Assembly (NCBI GenBank): GCA_964034945.1
Contig: OZ035963.1
Coordinates: 65,926,682-65,990,681 of the forward strand
Length of the DNA stretch: 64,000 nt
Source of the DNA: Chrysopilus asiliformis
Taxonomy: Eukaryota > Arthropoda > Insecta > Diptera > Rhagionidae
Reading direction: 5' to 3'
Both the position numbers and the translations under genes were made by a program. Shown here one piece after another: positions 37,948-49,535 of this stretch; the first letter of the stretch is position 1, and each line of letters opens with the position of its first letter. The notes beneath the pieces were generated by a model. It ran no database searches. It was not told where the DNA came from and saw only the letters and a program-made list of their open reading frames with translations.

Positions 37948-39271
37948 ATGAACTTAGAAGCAACTGAATTTATTGACGTTGAACACTTAAATATTAAAAA
38001 CGATCCTGACTCGAAATTGGGATCACCGGAAGACAATTCGACAGTTGAAATTACCGGAACAAAATGCGGAAGCATTTTTTCGTTCGATGGCAAAACGTTT
38101 TCAATTTCGTGTTACTTTTGTGAAGAGAAGTTTATCGAGTATGAAATATTTTTAAGTCACATAAAGGACAAACATTCAAAGCTACTTATTCAGGATGACG
38201 ATGATTGCTTTTTTGAAGAATATCGAGTGCAAGAATGCTTTCCCCAACCATCAAACGATTGCAAAGTGTCTGAAACTTTAAAAAATTCTTTAAATGATCC
38301 GGAGTTTGACATTGCAGAAGACGTCGAAGAGTTATCAGAAAATGAATCTGGAAATAACAAGGCTCTGCCACACCGATGTACTATGTGTACGAAGGCGTTC
38401 CGTACCGAACTGGGTTTAGACAGACATATAGCAAATCATAGACGTAAAGAATCCTCCGAGCCGATCGTCAACCTGCCAAAGAAAAGAACACTGCCTACCC
38501 CACAACACAAATGCGACTACTGCAATCATTTATTCCGTCGTCCAAATCAGAAGATCGCACACGAAAGAATCCATACGGGAGAAAAACCGTACCAATGTCA
38601 AACATGTCAGAAAAACTTCCGAACGAATTGTAGTTTGAAGCTACACGAAAAGACCCACCAAAATTTAAAGCCATATAAATGTGATCACTGTCCCCTAGCA
38701 TTTTGTCATTCCAGCAACAGGAAAATGCACATCCGTCGAGCTCATTTGATGGACAAACAGCACAAATGCGACTTTTGTGAGAAGTCCTTCGTGAGCAAAG
38801 GAGACTGTAGGAGGCATATGCGATGCCATACAGGAGAGGTAAAGAAATAGTTTTTGCCAGCTTCAATTTTTAAACATTAATAACTTATAGAAACCGTACC
38901 AGTGCGAGGAATGTGGATTGAAATTCCGGATATCGGGAATATTAACCGTTCACCGGCGACTGCATCACTCTGACGAAAGGCGGTATGAGTGTAAGACTTG
39001 TGGTAGGAAATTTAAAATGTTGAATAACCTTAACGAGCACTTGGCCAGTCACTCAACTGCTAAGCCTTTCAAATGTGAAATCTGTGGAGCTGCATTCTCA
39101 AGAAGAAATGCTTATAATTCGCACAAGAAAATCCATTCAGATGTTAGGGAGTATGTTTGTAAAATATGCGGAAAGGAATATTCCCAGCATGCTGGCCTTT
39201 ATTCACATATGAAGTCGCACAAAATTGACAAAAGAGTTAAAACGAGTGGGAGTCGCGAAAGGACTAACTAG
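37948..39271 (+). CDS. C2H2 zinc-finger protein ZnF-6
   Basis: Exons 37948-38838 and 38891-39271 give 423 codons plus TAG. ATG 37948 is the only ATG before the conserved start (MNLEATEFIDVE). The module is KCGSIFSFDGKTF ... CYFC, with S in place of the usual D/E after KCG. Nine fingers (CTMC, CDYC, CQTC, CDHC, CDFC, CEEC, CKTC, CEIC, CKIC). Only the intron after HTGE is present; the finger-4 intron of ZnF-2 to -5 is absent. The last finger is CKICGKEYSQHAGLYSHMKSH. AATAAA lies at 39356. Confidence 0.87.
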
Positions 39272-39890
39272 GGGATATTCCCATCAACAGGTGTCTCCAT
39301 AAATTGGGTATTTGTTTGAAAATCCTAAACAATTTTGTAAATTGCTATAATATTAAATAAAAGGGTGGTAAACAATAGATTTCTTATTTGTTTTGATTTC
39401 TTTTTCAAATCTAATATTAAAAATTAAATATAATCGGCTTCCTACTTTATTTTTCGTTGCAAATTCGTTGTTAATTAAGCGACTAAACACTAAAATTATT
39501 TAAATTACAATAAGGCAGGGGATGCACAAGTTCAGCTTTCGTTGTAGTTTTCAAATTAAAAAGCTTTAGGGCAAATTTAAACATTTCAAATGAAGTATCG
39601 TTTTTGAATCCCAAATAAGAATGCACCAAGAGTTTTTCTGAAAAAAAATGTGTTAATTTAATTATGATAGAATCTAATGGAAAGCCTTTATCTTACTAAT
39701 GTTAATTAAATAATCATAGAAGAAGTCAAAAGTGGAGCATAGAGTTGTTTTACAGATTTCAAGAAGAATCGTTTTAAAGATAATTTCAAGAAAAATCGTT
39801 TTAAAGATAATTTCAAGAAAAATCTTAATTCAAAATTAAAATTTCAGAAGTTTGTATTACAAAATTGAAATTAAAAATATTATTGTGAAT
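39272..39890. other. spacer ZnF-6 / ZnF-7
   Basis: No gene recognised. A short tandem repeat near 39758-39830 has three copies of a unit with TTTCAAGAAAAATCGTTTTA. Confidence 0.4.
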
Positions 39891-39900
39891 GAAAGACACG
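39891..39900 (+). promoter_or_regulatory. shared TATTGTGAAT upstream motif of ZnF-7
   Basis: Exact TATTGTGAAT 145 bp before the ATG; no clear GTCAA partner. Confidence 0.5.
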
Positions 39901-40044
39901 CCAGTGTGAATGTCAACGCGCTCTATTTTGAATAAAAAGCCGCATTCAAAACAAAACAATTGAAAAAAAAAAACTTGTGTTTGCAGCCTCACAGGAAACT
40001 CTTGATTCGTTTAATGATTTCGTCCGGTGCCAATATTAATTAAA

Positions 40045-41183
40045 ATGAGTTTGGATAGTTCTGATATTTCAAAATTAACCACACCAAGTATTGAAGATGA
40101 TCTGTTGGAAAATGCTGAGTTTTCACATTTCGATTTCGAAACGGGAAAATGCGGAGAGATTTTCGTTTATTCGAATGGAAAATTTTCATTTCGCTGCTAT
40201 TTCTGCGAGGAGAAGTTCAATTTCTACCCAGACTTCATACACCATATTCAGGAAATACATTTAGTAACGTTTTGTGTCGATAGTGACGAAGCCACTGAAG
40301 AAGAGTGGAAAATCGATAATACGGAAATACTTTTAAAGGAGGTTAATCGGAAGGAATTGCAGAACGAATCAAGGATTTTCAAGGAGGACCAACATAGTGG
40401 AGGCCCAATAGGACTTCCACAAGATTATTTTTCTAGTCAAACGAAAAACGAGGAAATAAACCATGGAAACTTTAGTGACAAGGAAGTTAAAACGGGGGAT
40501 AATTCAAAGCCACCCGAAAAAACTTTCGTTAGCCGGAAGTGCTCTCTAGTCAAGGAACAACGGAACAGACATACGACGCCCTACAAATGCCCTGAGTGCC
40601 CCAAAACCTGCAACACGAAGGGTAATCTCAACGTCCACATTCGGAGACACCACCGGAAGGAAAAACCTCATCAATGCGTTCACTGTGAAAAGCGTTTCGT
40701 GTCGACAACTGAAAAGAAACGGCATGAAATGACGCATACAGGAGAGGTAGGAAAATTAGAGATTACTTATTTCCGACATTAAAGTCTTTATTATATTTTC
40801 AGAAGCCCTACCAGTGTGAGGTGTGCGGTAAGAAATTTAGGAGATCCGGCGATCTTCTCAGACATAGACGGCAGAATCACCTAAAATGGAAGCAATTCGC
40901 CTGCAAAGTCTGTGGAATGCAATTCGGTTCCACAAATGGCATCAAAACGCATATGATTTGCCATTCGAACGGCGAGAAACAATTCGAATGTGAGATTTGT
41001 GAGGCCAAGTTTCTAAGAAAGGGAACTCTCACAGAGCATTTGCGAATACACGCTGAGATTAAGGAGTTTTCGTGTATATCTTGCGGTAAAAGCTTCGCCC
41101 AGAAACAAGGACTCTACAGTCATATGAAATCTCATAAATCTAGTCTAAAAACCAAAGAAATTGTTGAAAACTTTCTCAACTAG
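40045..41183 (+). CDS. C2H2 zinc-finger protein ZnF-7, six fingers
   Basis: Exons 40045-40746 and 40803-41183 give 360 codons plus TAG. The module KCGEIFVYSNGKF ... CYFC is intact. Fingers 1-3 of the family plan are missing: the linker runs straight into CPECPKTCNTKGNLNVHIRRHH (finger 4, core Phe replaced by Cys), then five more. The intron after HTGE is kept. The last finger, CISCGKSFAQKQGLYSHMKSH, is family-typical. The gene may read a shorter DNA site than its paralogues, an inference from the smaller finger number. Confidence 0.86.
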
Positions 41184-42327
41184 TCGTGCTTTAGTTTAAG
41201 AGTCATATATTAAGAGGGGTCTGCGGTGGCATAAAATTGCTTGCAAAAACCCGTGGAAACACTAGTTTTATATAGTCGATCTATTATGGACATGCCATAA
41301 TATTAAATTTTTTGCATAAGAAATTGAATTCGTTTTTGTTTAAGGACTTGTTTGTTTTTTCTACAAGTATCATTCCTAGCCAATTAAACTTGAGGAAAAA
41401 ATTGCCATTTAGATTTAAGGTTGAATTGTATATTGAGAAATTTAATCCGTTCAGTGTTCAGATAATTACTGATATTTGATTTTTAGATCGAAAAACATTG
41501 TAATAATATCTAAGTTCTAGTCTTTAATATATTAATCAGAAAAAGAAAACTTGTATATTTTGCTGCACATAACTGCAGGCGTGCACTGCGATGGTAAGCA
41601 TGTGGTATGCCGGTAAACTGGTATTTTGAGTTTTTGGAACACTTTACTCTTCTATTTAAGGCGTGTGCATGTTAATTTCCTCCTAAATCAAAAAAAAAAT
41701 CAATGGAAACGCACTATAATTAGCTTGCAATTAGATCGTTTCGCACACGCCCTTAGTCAAAGAATTTTTCTGATATGTTTTAATAATATTAGATTTCGAT
41801 AAAATTTGAATATCAAATCGACAGTATTTTATGCCAAAGTAAATTAGTTAGTAGTCCACTACCAACGAAAAAATGTTCAACTTTATTAAAAATATACTTG
41901 AACTAAAAGCATATATTTAATATGAAAATTGGGTTTTTATTCAAATATATTTCACATCTAATTATGTTTTAAGCTTTTCTCCGGTTCTGTAACATTAATG
42001 AGTTGAAAAAATGAACCCAACAGGCCATTTTAGCTCATTTTAAGATGTAGATAGCGCCATCTATGTGTGAACAGCGAGAATTAACCTATACACCTGGTAT
42101 ACAGGTTCTCTAAATACATTTTAGACAATTTAACTGCGGCAACACTAAAAGTTCAACCTAACCAAGAAAGCCAATTTGACAGATAAATTAAATTTAAATA
42201 TATTGTTTCAAAAAGTGTTCGCAGAATAATTACAAAATTAGACCTGGATCGAAGTAAAAGGTATATAAAAACTTTAAACTTTAGAAAACAACATAATAAA
42301 ATCTTGAAAATATAAATTTAAAGAAAA
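41184..42327. other. spacer between ZnF-7 and the F-box gene
   Basis: AT-rich with no gene recognised. The last few hundred bases are presumably the promoter of the gene at 42328. The shared ZnF motif is absent here. Confidence 0.45.
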
Positions 42328-43908
42328 ATGGCATCGGCGGTGGTTCTCAACAAAGATAAACAGCCTGTAAAGACAATTTATTTAGGCAGTATTCCTTCAA
42401 AATTGACAAAAAAGGAAATCAACGATTACTTCAAAGAGTTTGGCAAGGTTTCATCAATTTCTATTCGTAATGGAGCTGTCAAGTCAAATTTACGATATTG
42501 CTTTGTCACTTTTGAAGATGGTATGGGCGCCAGCAAAGTCTTAGCTCAGAAGAAAGCCCATTACATATCTGGAAATCGTATAAGAATTAAACGTGGGAAT
42601 GCTCAAATCCTGGACGATTCAACGGAAGCCAATGAGGATGCGGGCACTTCATCCTGCGATGTACCGGCCAATTCTATTCTAAATTTAAATAACGATTGCC
42701 TTTTGCATCTATTCTCATTTTTGGGTCTGGAGGATCAGATAAATTTATCTGATATTTGTCCACGATTTAATGAAGTTTTGGAGTCGATACTCAAAAGATA
42801 TAAAACACTCGATTTAGTATTAATACAGAATTTACCATCGAGACCAGCCCAACGCTACGTTTTCAAAAATGTCGGGAAATATGTAACAAAGGTATTAACT
42901 GATGCGTATGTTGACTTGTCAACCTTTGAATTTGTGACTCGTTCGTGTCCGAATATAAAGTCTTTGGATGTGAATTGTACTAATATACACCCGTTAGCTT
43001 ATAAAGAATTGCAAAAAGTCTTTCCAAAGTTGACATCTTTGATCATTTATGGCATCAACGAAAGTCTCTGCTTACCATTAAAAAAGTGCCAAAACCTACG
43101 ACACCTGGAGTTGTTAGACTGTGCAGTTACTGGGAATCATTTACACTTCCTGCCGCATATAAAAACACTAACCATTTCTCATTGTTTTGATATCAAGACG
43201 AGCCATTTTGCAAGGTTTTTTGAAGTTTGTAAACTTACTGAATTGGACATGACCGAGACTGTTGAACTGGACAAAATGTTACAAGAAACTTTAGTAAGAA
43301 CTCAGACTGAGCTAAGGAGATTACGCATTTCCCAATCATACTCGGAAAAATTGAATGACATCGTTAAGTTGAAAAATCTAAAACATTTGGAAATCTCGTC
43401 GAATACAAAACTTACCAATGACTTCTTCACTGCGCTGGTGAGACATAAGAGCGATCAACTTGAGATTTTAGAATTGTGTGAAGGTGTGGCAAAATTAAAT
43501 CGGACTCAGCAGAATGAAATTTATAAAATGACTGCACTACAAGAACTCTGTGTTGACCTCGATGATCAATTCTTGGCAAGTTTGGCCATTCGAAAACCAA
43601 ATCTGAAGGTACTACATTGTTGCCGTTGTCGCGATTTGACCAATGAAGCTATATTCGCGTATGTCGCTAAGGCCAAGAATTTAAAAACCTTAGATTTGCC
43701 GGGATGGGACAAAATCCAAAATCGTGATTTCACTTTAAGATTGATAGAAGTTCTTAAAGATTCAAATCGTTCTAAACCATTAGAAGTATATGTGCCAGAT
43801 TTCAATCGCTCGCAATTCGAAGTTGTAAAGCTTCTTCAGTTAGCTGAGGAGCAACGTCTATTAAAAATGGTAAACTGGAAGATACGCTATTTGGATAAAT
43901 TCGAATAA
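42328..43908 (+). CDS. intronless RRM / F-box / LRR protein
   Basis: One exon, 526 residues. N-terminal RRM (about residues 14-92) with RNP2 TIYLGS and RNP1 RYCFVTFE. An F-box-like stretch (about 115-155) reads LNLNNDCLLHLFSFLGLEDQ and then CPRFNEV. The remainder is a run of leucine-rich repeats (LKNLKHLEIS, LKVLHCCRCRDL, LKTLDLPGW). F-box/LRR proteins usually bring substrates to SCF ubiquitin ligases, and RRMs bind RNA, so a link between RNA binding and protein turnover is an inference. It has no zinc fingers and no shared ZnF promoter motif, so it is an unrelated gene inserted in the cluster. AATAAA lies at 44013. No gene name can be given. Confidence 0.82.
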   Translation: MASAVVLNKDKQPVKTIYLGSIPSKLTKKEINDYFKEFGKVSSISIRNGAVKSNLRYCFVTFEDGMGASKVLAQKKAHYISGNRIRIKRGNAQILDDSTEANEDAGTSSCDVPANSILNLNNDCLLHLFSFLGLEDQINLSDICPRFNEVLESILKRYKTLDLVLIQNLPSRPAQRYVFKNVGKYVTKVLTDAYVDLSTFEFVTRSCPNIKSLDVNCTNIHPLAYKELQKVFPKLTSLIIYGINESLCLPLKKCQNLRHLELLDCAVTGNHLHFLPHIKTLTISHCFDIKTSHFARFFEVCKLTELDMTETVELDKMLQETLVRTQTELRRLRISQSYSEKLNDIVKLKNLKHLEISSNTKLTNDFFTALVRHKSDQLEILELCEGVAKLNRTQQNEIYKMTALQELCVDLDDQFLASLAIRKPNLKVLHCCRCRDLTNEAIFAYVAKAKNLKTLDLPGWDKIQNRDFTLRLIEVLKDSNRSKPLEVYVPDFNRSQFEVVKLLQLAEEQRLLKMVNWKIRYLDKFE

Positions 43909-44044
43909 TAAATTCGACTTTAAAGCTTGGAGTTTTAGGAATTTTTCGAACAAAAAAAGCAGTTATATATTTTTTTATAAATCGTTACCTCTTAATTTAA
44001 TGAATTTGTATCAATAAATGGTATAAAAAAGTGTTGAATTTTCA

Positions 44045-44350
44045 ATTCCATTATTTATGAAGATGAAATGTGTTTAAAATATGATTTTACGTAACTTATC
44101 TATACATCAAAATCCAGTTGGACGACTCCTTGCCCAAATTGATTTTTTTTTCTCTATTTTCTCGAAAACGGTAAGTCGTATTGGAAAATTTACTAAGGTA
44201 AAATGGGTTTAGAATATAATTTTACATAACTCATCCATACACCAAGATTCAATCGGACTTTGTTACTCCCTTCTCGACACTAATTGGTTTTTTTTAGATA
44301 GAAGTTGTTCCGGTCTTCATATAGAGGATTTGACGATTGATAGCATTTAT
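44045..44350 (-). repeat. R1 dispersed repeat, two partial copies in tandem
   Basis: Two successive segments share AATATGATTTTACGTAAC-like and ATACATCAAAATCC-like sequence (about 44070-44120 and 44210-44260), then CATATAGAGGATTTGACGAT, matching 240-370 of the copy at the left end of the window. There is no microsatellite here. Confidence 0.6.
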
Positions 44351-44412
44351 TATGCTTTGGGTAAAAATCGCGTTTATAGACTTTTATTTTTAAAATTAAA
44401 GTTCGAACTTTT

Positions 44413-44456
44413 TATTGTGAATGGCTACTGTCAAACGTCAAGCTCATATTGTGAAT
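44413..44456 (+). promoter_or_regulatory. two TATTGTGAAT motifs upstream of ZnF-8
   Basis: TATTGTGAAT at 44413-44422 and again at 44447-44456. The second is preceded by GTCAA (44437-44441) with a 5-bp gap. They lie about 700 bp before the ZnF-8 ATG, so either a long 5' leader (possibly with an intron) exists or they are not its promoter. Confidence 0.45.
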
Positions 44457-45146
44457 TGTATCCGAAACAGATAGCAATTTTTATTGAATAATTTATTTAT
44501 AAACGTTATTTTAAAGATAATAAACCGGAAAAGGCGATTAGAAAAAAAGCTGAATTTTTTTTTACCAATTTTATGGCTATAAACATAATTTGAATTGAAA
44601 AAGAGAAGAAAAGTTTTAAAATTTGACATTTGGTGGTAAACAAAGGAATAATTTACGGTAGTATAAATCAAAACAAAAACTTATGATTATTAAATCGAAT
44701 TTTTAAATTTTAATAAAATCAAAATTAGGTTTAATGAGAGAACCTCAACAAGCCCAGCTCACCAGTGAACCGCAGAAAGAAAATTCAATTAATAAGAACT
44801 GGATTTATAATTCCTAGCAATAACTTTAAGGGATAGACACACATTTTTGTTGTGAAATCTAATAAATCAAAAGAGATGTTAAAACTACTAAAAACTTAGG
44901 ATTAAGAAAAAAATTGTCCTTCATCCAGACGCACTTTATCCTAGCCAGCCTCTTCCTAAACCTCTCTCGGTACAATTGATACAAAAGCTTGTAAATTATA
45001 GGAAAAAAATTGTTTAATAACTATTATACATTAACCTAAATATAAAGCTTAGATTATTATAACGAAATTGTAACGGCATATGAGAGTTCCTCCTGTGTCG
45101 GAATAATAAGGAAAAACTACCCAAAATTTAACAAAAGGTTACAAAT
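44457..45146. other. leader or spacer before ZnF-8
   Basis: AT-rich with no coding feature. It may be a 5' untranslated region with or without an intron. Confidence 0.35.
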
Positions 45147-46457
45147 ATGAGCGCTGACAATATAGGATTTTCAAAACAAAACAAAGCGCCACTTGAATAT
45201 GAGCTGGAATTTAAACTGGAAACATCAGACTCTGATTTGGCGTCAAAATTCCATAAACTGCTCAACGCAGCAATTAAATGTGGGGATGTATTTATTTTTG
45301 ATAATGGAAGATTCAACCTATCGTGTTGTTTTTGTAATGCGAAATTTAACATTTTTGACGATTTTATGCATCACATAAACGTACTTCATTCGGAAAATGT
45401 TAAAACAAATAACGCAAATGAGTCTGAATTGCAAGAAACCTTTTTGGCTGACGAAAACGACACTTCCAACTCCGTTTTTGATGATGCGGCTCTATCGCTG
45501 GCGGATACGACTGTGATTTCATCAGAAGAAAAGTCATATGCGGCAGAAAATTCATTAAAACCCGACACCAAAACGAATTCCATCAAGCAAACTTTACAAC
45601 CTGTCGATTACAAGCACAAATGCGATTTCTGTGAGAGGAAGTTTCGAACAGAATTGGGTTTAGCGAGGCACATAAAATTCCACAAGCAAAAAGATGCTCC
45701 AGCTAATCTCTCAATAGTGGAGACCAAGAGACCCAAAAAGAGATACAAAGCTGTTCGATCAGTAAAGTGCCGTTATTGCGATCGACTTTTCTATACACCG
45801 AGTCAAACGGTGGCCCACGAACGGATTCATACCGGCGAAGCTCCATTTCAGTGCACAATCTGTTCAAAATGCTTCAGAATCTCGAGGCAGCTAAGTCAAC
45901 ACATGATGACGCATAACGGTGTTAAGCCGCATAAATGTAGTCATTGCGATATTGCATTTACCAGCCGCTGTAATCTCCTCGTCCATATACGGAGAGCGCA
46001 CCTCGGCGAGAAGCGATACAAGTGCGAATTCTGTGATATGAGATTCGTTACGAATGCAGATAAGACCAAACACGTACGATCGCATACCGGCGAAAAACCA
46101 TTCCAGTGCGAACTATGTGGAGCGAAATTCAAGGCATCGAGTGGCCTGAACGAGCACAAACATCGTGTACACCTGAAAACGCGGCCACATACCTGCCAAG
46201 TTTGCGGTAAAAAATTTCTGAGTGGCCACTGTCTTAAGGATCACATGGCAGTTCATTCGGATGAGAGACCTTTCTCGTGTGAAACCTGTGGAGCGACGTT
46301 CACAAGGAAAAAGGCTCTGGTCGCGCATGCGAAGCTTCATTCGGACGTTAAGGAGTACTTCTGTAAAATTTGCGGAAAAGACTTCGCACAGAATGCTGGA
46401 CTTTATTCGCATATGAAATCTCATCGGATTGATATTGAGGTGAAAAAAGAAGGATAA
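45147..46457 (+). CDS. C2H2 zinc-finger protein ZnF-8
   Basis: Single exon, 436 residues, ATG at 45147. The module is KCGDVFIFDNGRF ... CCFC (about residues 44-81; Tyr replaced by Cys). It carries nine regular fingers with intact linkers (HTGEAPFQC, HTGEKPFQC, HSDERPFSC). Both intron positions of ZnF-2 to -5 are absent. Its closest relative is ZnF-9, on the opposite strand and convergent: fingers 3 to 5 share runs such as HNGxKPHKC and HLGEKRYKCEFC. The last finger is CKICGKDFAQNAGLYSHMKSH. Confidence 0.88.
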   Translation: MSADNIGFSKQNKAPLEYELEFKLETSDSDLASKFHKLLNAAIKCGDVFIFDNGRFNLSCCFCNAKFNIFDDFMHHINVLHSENVKTNNANESELQETFLADENDTSNSVFDDAALSLADTTVISSEEKSYAAENSLKPDTKTNSIKQTLQPVDYKHKCDFCERKFRTELGLARHIKFHKQKDAPANLSIVETKRPKKRYKAVRSVKCRYCDRLFYTPSQTVAHERIHTGEAPFQCTICSKCFRISRQLSQHMMTHNGVKPHKCSHCDIAFTSRCNLLVHIRRAHLGEKRYKCEFCDMRFVTNADKTKHVRSHTGEKPFQCELCGAKFKASSGLNEHKHRVHLKTRPHTCQVCGKKFLSGHCLKDHMAVHSDERPFSCETCGATFTRKKALVAHAKLHSDVKEYFCKICGKDFAQNAGLYSHMKSHRIDIEVKKEG

Positions 46458-47221
46458 AATATTAAAACTATTTGTTAGGCAGTATTATTGTTTATAAGTT
46501 CTAGTGTTTAAGGATGTAGAGTAGATTTTAATTAAATTGTGACATGTTGACTTGTTTTTTTTTATTTTTTACAAAAACCGTTTAAGATAAAGGAGTGAGT
46601 AAAGCTGGTTCTGACGAAGGCCAAATTAGAAACAAGCTAGTGGCATTTTTCGATCGAATCGGCTTCGGTAGCCCGAAGGCTTGTTTATTCCAGATGTCAA
46701 AACATCCCCATATAAACAGCAACTTTAGTGTTGGTTCTAACTTTTTTTTATGTAAGAATTCGTCGCCGCAAGGACTGAAATCCGTTTGGAAGTCTTCATA
46801 AGGCTGAAGCAAATAGATAAAAAAATTACACTAGCCGACAAAAAACTACTTTTTTGGTGTTGCCAAAGATAAACTGACGTCGCTGATTCTGAATCTGGAA
46901 GTGGTTGGGCCAGATTGGCACAAGGTTTTGAGAAAACCCCAAAAAAAGATTATATTTTTCGATAAAATTCCATATAAATTGATTTTAGATACAATATTTA
47001 CAAGATACAATATTTCTTTGAATTTCGGTTCAACACAGGAGGGATGCTTGCAAAATTTTGCATATTTTTTCTTGTACGGCTTAAAAATCTGTATTCTATA
47101 GGCTTAAAAAAACCCAACATACTCTTAAAAACTGTTAGCGATATCAAATACCAATTCTGACTATCACAGCCAATCAAAACCACCCATAAGTAATTAAAAA
47201 AATATTTTATTTAAAACAATA
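46458..47221. other. spacer between convergent ZnF-8 and ZnF-9
   Basis: Shared 3' flank of two genes ending toward each other. The short frames at 46595-46801 and 46901-47101 have no domain. No gene recognised. Confidence 0.4.
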
Positions 47222-48517
47222 TCATGTCCCGCTACAATCTATCGATTCCTTAATTTTCATATCACCATCTATTCTATGCGATTTCATATGAGAATAAAGT
47301 CCAGCACTCTGGGCGAATTCCTTGCCGCACAGCTTACACAAATACTCTTTGATCGCAGAATGCAGTTTCATGTGCGCCATCAGGGCTTTCCGTCGTGGAA
47401 ACGTCGCTGCACAGGTTTCGCATCCAAAAGGCCTGGCATCCGAATGGCCCGCCAAATGATCTTTAAGGCAGCTTCTAGTCGAGAATTTCTTCTCACACAC
47501 CGTACAAGCATAGCGCCTCGATTTCAGATGACTGATGTGCTTATGTTGGTTTAAATCGGTGGAAGCTTTGAATTTCGCTCCGCATTCCTCGCATTGGAAC
47601 GGTTTTTCGCCTGTATGTAATCGCATATGTTTTCGTTTTTCAGGATTCGTGACGAATCGCATTTCACAGAATTCGCATTTGTATCGCTTCTCGCCCAGAT
47701 GAGCTCTTCGTATGTGAACCACGAGATTCCATCGGTTCGTGAAGGCGACCGGACAGTGTGTGCATTTGTGCGGTTTTATACCATTGTGAGTCAGCATGTG
47801 CTCATTCAATTGGGGCGCTATACGGAAGCATTTCGAACATACTGAACACTTGAAGGGCAGTTCTCCCGTGTGGATTCGTTCGTGGGCCAGCCGCTGGCTA
47901 GGATGCTGGAACATCCGTTCACAGAAACGACATTTTAACGATCGAGTATTACTTCTTTTCCTTTTCTGCGGAGCCTCAGCTTTCGACGGCTTTGCATTTT
48001 CGTTGGCGGTGGCTTTCCTGTGAGTTCTACTATGGTGTCTCTTTAATCCTAATACTGTATTGAATTTCCTTTTGCATTCATCACACTGGAATTCATTATC
48101 TTCCTTAGTACTAATTTGGTCGTGCAACTCATTGTCAATGTCCTTCCGATTTATGGAAGCTAAATTAGAGTTGTCTAAACTGATTTCTTCTGCATCCCGA
48201 ATCGATAACGCCGCTGGAGATGGAATAGAATTTTGATCGTCGCTGCAGATATTCTCATCGTAATCCCGAATTAACACCTTTGAATGGACATTTACTATAT
48301 GATCAGTGAATTTTCCAAATTCTGTGAACTTATCGCTGCAGAAATAGCAGGAAAACATAAACTTTCTATTGGGGTAAAGAAACACATCGCCACATTTTGA
48401 TCCTTCGTCGAGGATTCCTCTCAATTCTGGTGGGAAATTATTGTCGGGTGTTTCGTTTTTGATTTCTGTTTCACATTTAAAAAAATCGGTATTGGTTTTC
48501 AGGCTTTCTTCACTCAT
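47222..48517 (-). CDS. C2H2 zinc-finger protein ZnF-9
   Basis: Single exon, 431 residues. EIKNET near the N-terminus fits the (I)KxE motif. The module is KCGDVFLYPNRKF ... CYFC. The linker ends in FQCDECKRKFNTVLGLKRHHSRTH (finger 1), and eight more fingers follow. The last is CKLCGKEFAQSAGLYSHMKSH. It is paralogous to ZnF-8 by finger order and shared linkers. The promoter segment immediately upstream has been copied to 50926-51190 together with the ZnF-10/11 duplication. Confidence 0.88.
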   Translation of the reverse strand: MSEESLKTNTDFFKCETEIKNETPDNNFPPELRGILDEGSKCGDVFLYPNRKFMFSCYFCSDKFTEFGKFTDHIVNVHSKVLIRDYDENICSDDQNSIPSPAALSIRDAEEISLDNSNLASINRKDIDNELHDQISTKEDNEFQCDECKRKFNTVLGLKRHHSRTHRKATANENAKPSKAEAPQKRKRSNTRSLKCRFCERMFQHPSQRLAHERIHTGELPFKCSVCSKCFRIAPQLNEHMLTHNGIKPHKCTHCPVAFTNRWNLVVHIRRAHLGEKRYKCEFCEMRFVTNPEKRKHMRLHTGEKPFQCEECGAKFKASTDLNQHKHISHLKSRRYACTVCEKKFSTRSCLKDHLAGHSDARPFGCETCAATFPRRKALMAHMKLHSAIKEYLCKLCGKEFAQSAGLYSHMKSHRIDGDMKIKESIDCSGT

Positions 48518-48574
48518 TTTGTTATTTTAAAAGTTCCACAAAAGCAGCACAAAATTGTAAACACAACAAAAATA

Positions 48575-48584
48575 ATTCACAATA
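48575..48584 (-). promoter_or_regulatory. shared TATTGTGAAT upstream motif of ZnF-9
   Basis: On the minus strand: CGTCAAG, 10 bp, TATTGTGAAT, 58 bp before the ATG. Confidence 0.6.
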
Positions 48585-49029
48585 GGCAGATTGCTTGACG
48601 TTTCTTTGGAATAGAGAGCCTGTAATCCATAGAGTGACCAAGCGCGAAAACTTTGAAAATTTCTTTAATTACTCTAAATATTTTTCCACAATAACTCAAA
48701 TCAGTTAATTTTAGGTAAAAACTCAAGACTGTGGTATCACAAAATGTTGGAAAGTCGTGGTTGTAATAAACTGAAAAAATGTGATTGTTTAAGAAATCGA
48801 AATGTATTTATTTGTTAATTTTCCTGTGTTTATTGAAATAGTCAAAGTTGTGATTGTTCAAGAAATTTAAACACACTTTTTTTTGTTAATTTTCCTATGT
48901 GTTATACTCTACAAACGCCCATGCATTTATCTCTCTTTTCTTTCAGATCCACAGGCCCAAAAAACAATTTTATTTTATATTTTTTAGTCATTTTGTATTT
49001 GATTAGTAAAACTAAAAATCCCAAATAAC

Positions 49030-49345
49030 ATTTTTATAAAAAAAACAACCATTTGTATGGGGAGGGGGAAGGATTAGTCCTATTAGATTTTGATGTATGG
49101 AACGGTTATGTAAAATCATATTCTAAACACATTTTACCTTTATTTTCAGTACTACTCACAGTTTTTGAGAAAATCGTAAAAAAAAGCTGGCTCAAGTTTC
49201 TAGCTCAATCCTGTCGAAAGTTATGGTGTTCATGGACGGACTGACGAACGGCCATGAGGAAATCGAAATCTTTTGTCATCCCTAACACCGCCCTGGTTTA
49301 GTTTATTTTTGTGTCCGACGATTGGTTCGACAAAGTCAAAAAGTC
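49030..49345 (+). repeat. R1 dispersed repeat within duplication copy A
   Basis: Contains TTTGATGTATGGAACGGTTA, CTAGCTCAATCCTGTCGAAA, GTTATGGTGTTCATGGAC and CTTTTGTCATCCCTAACACC. The microsatellite is reduced to a few GGACGGAC-like bases. The counterpart in copy B (51360-51760) kept different parts. Confidence 0.65.
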
Positions 49346-49535
49346 TGGCTACTAATTTCCCCCTTCGCGATTTGTTTATGATTAAGGGGTTAGGAATTAA
49401 CAATATTTGAAGATTTCCTCACCATTTTGGGGTTTGATTAGAATATACATTACTAAAACTAGTATCAAATAAAGAGTATCAAAATTAATATCGTATATTT
49501 CATAAAATAAATTAGGAATACATCAAATACTTTTT

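Noticed and set aside
46595..47101. Short frames between ZnF-8 and ZnF-9
   Set aside because: No domain, no start context and no splice support in a shared 3' flank.
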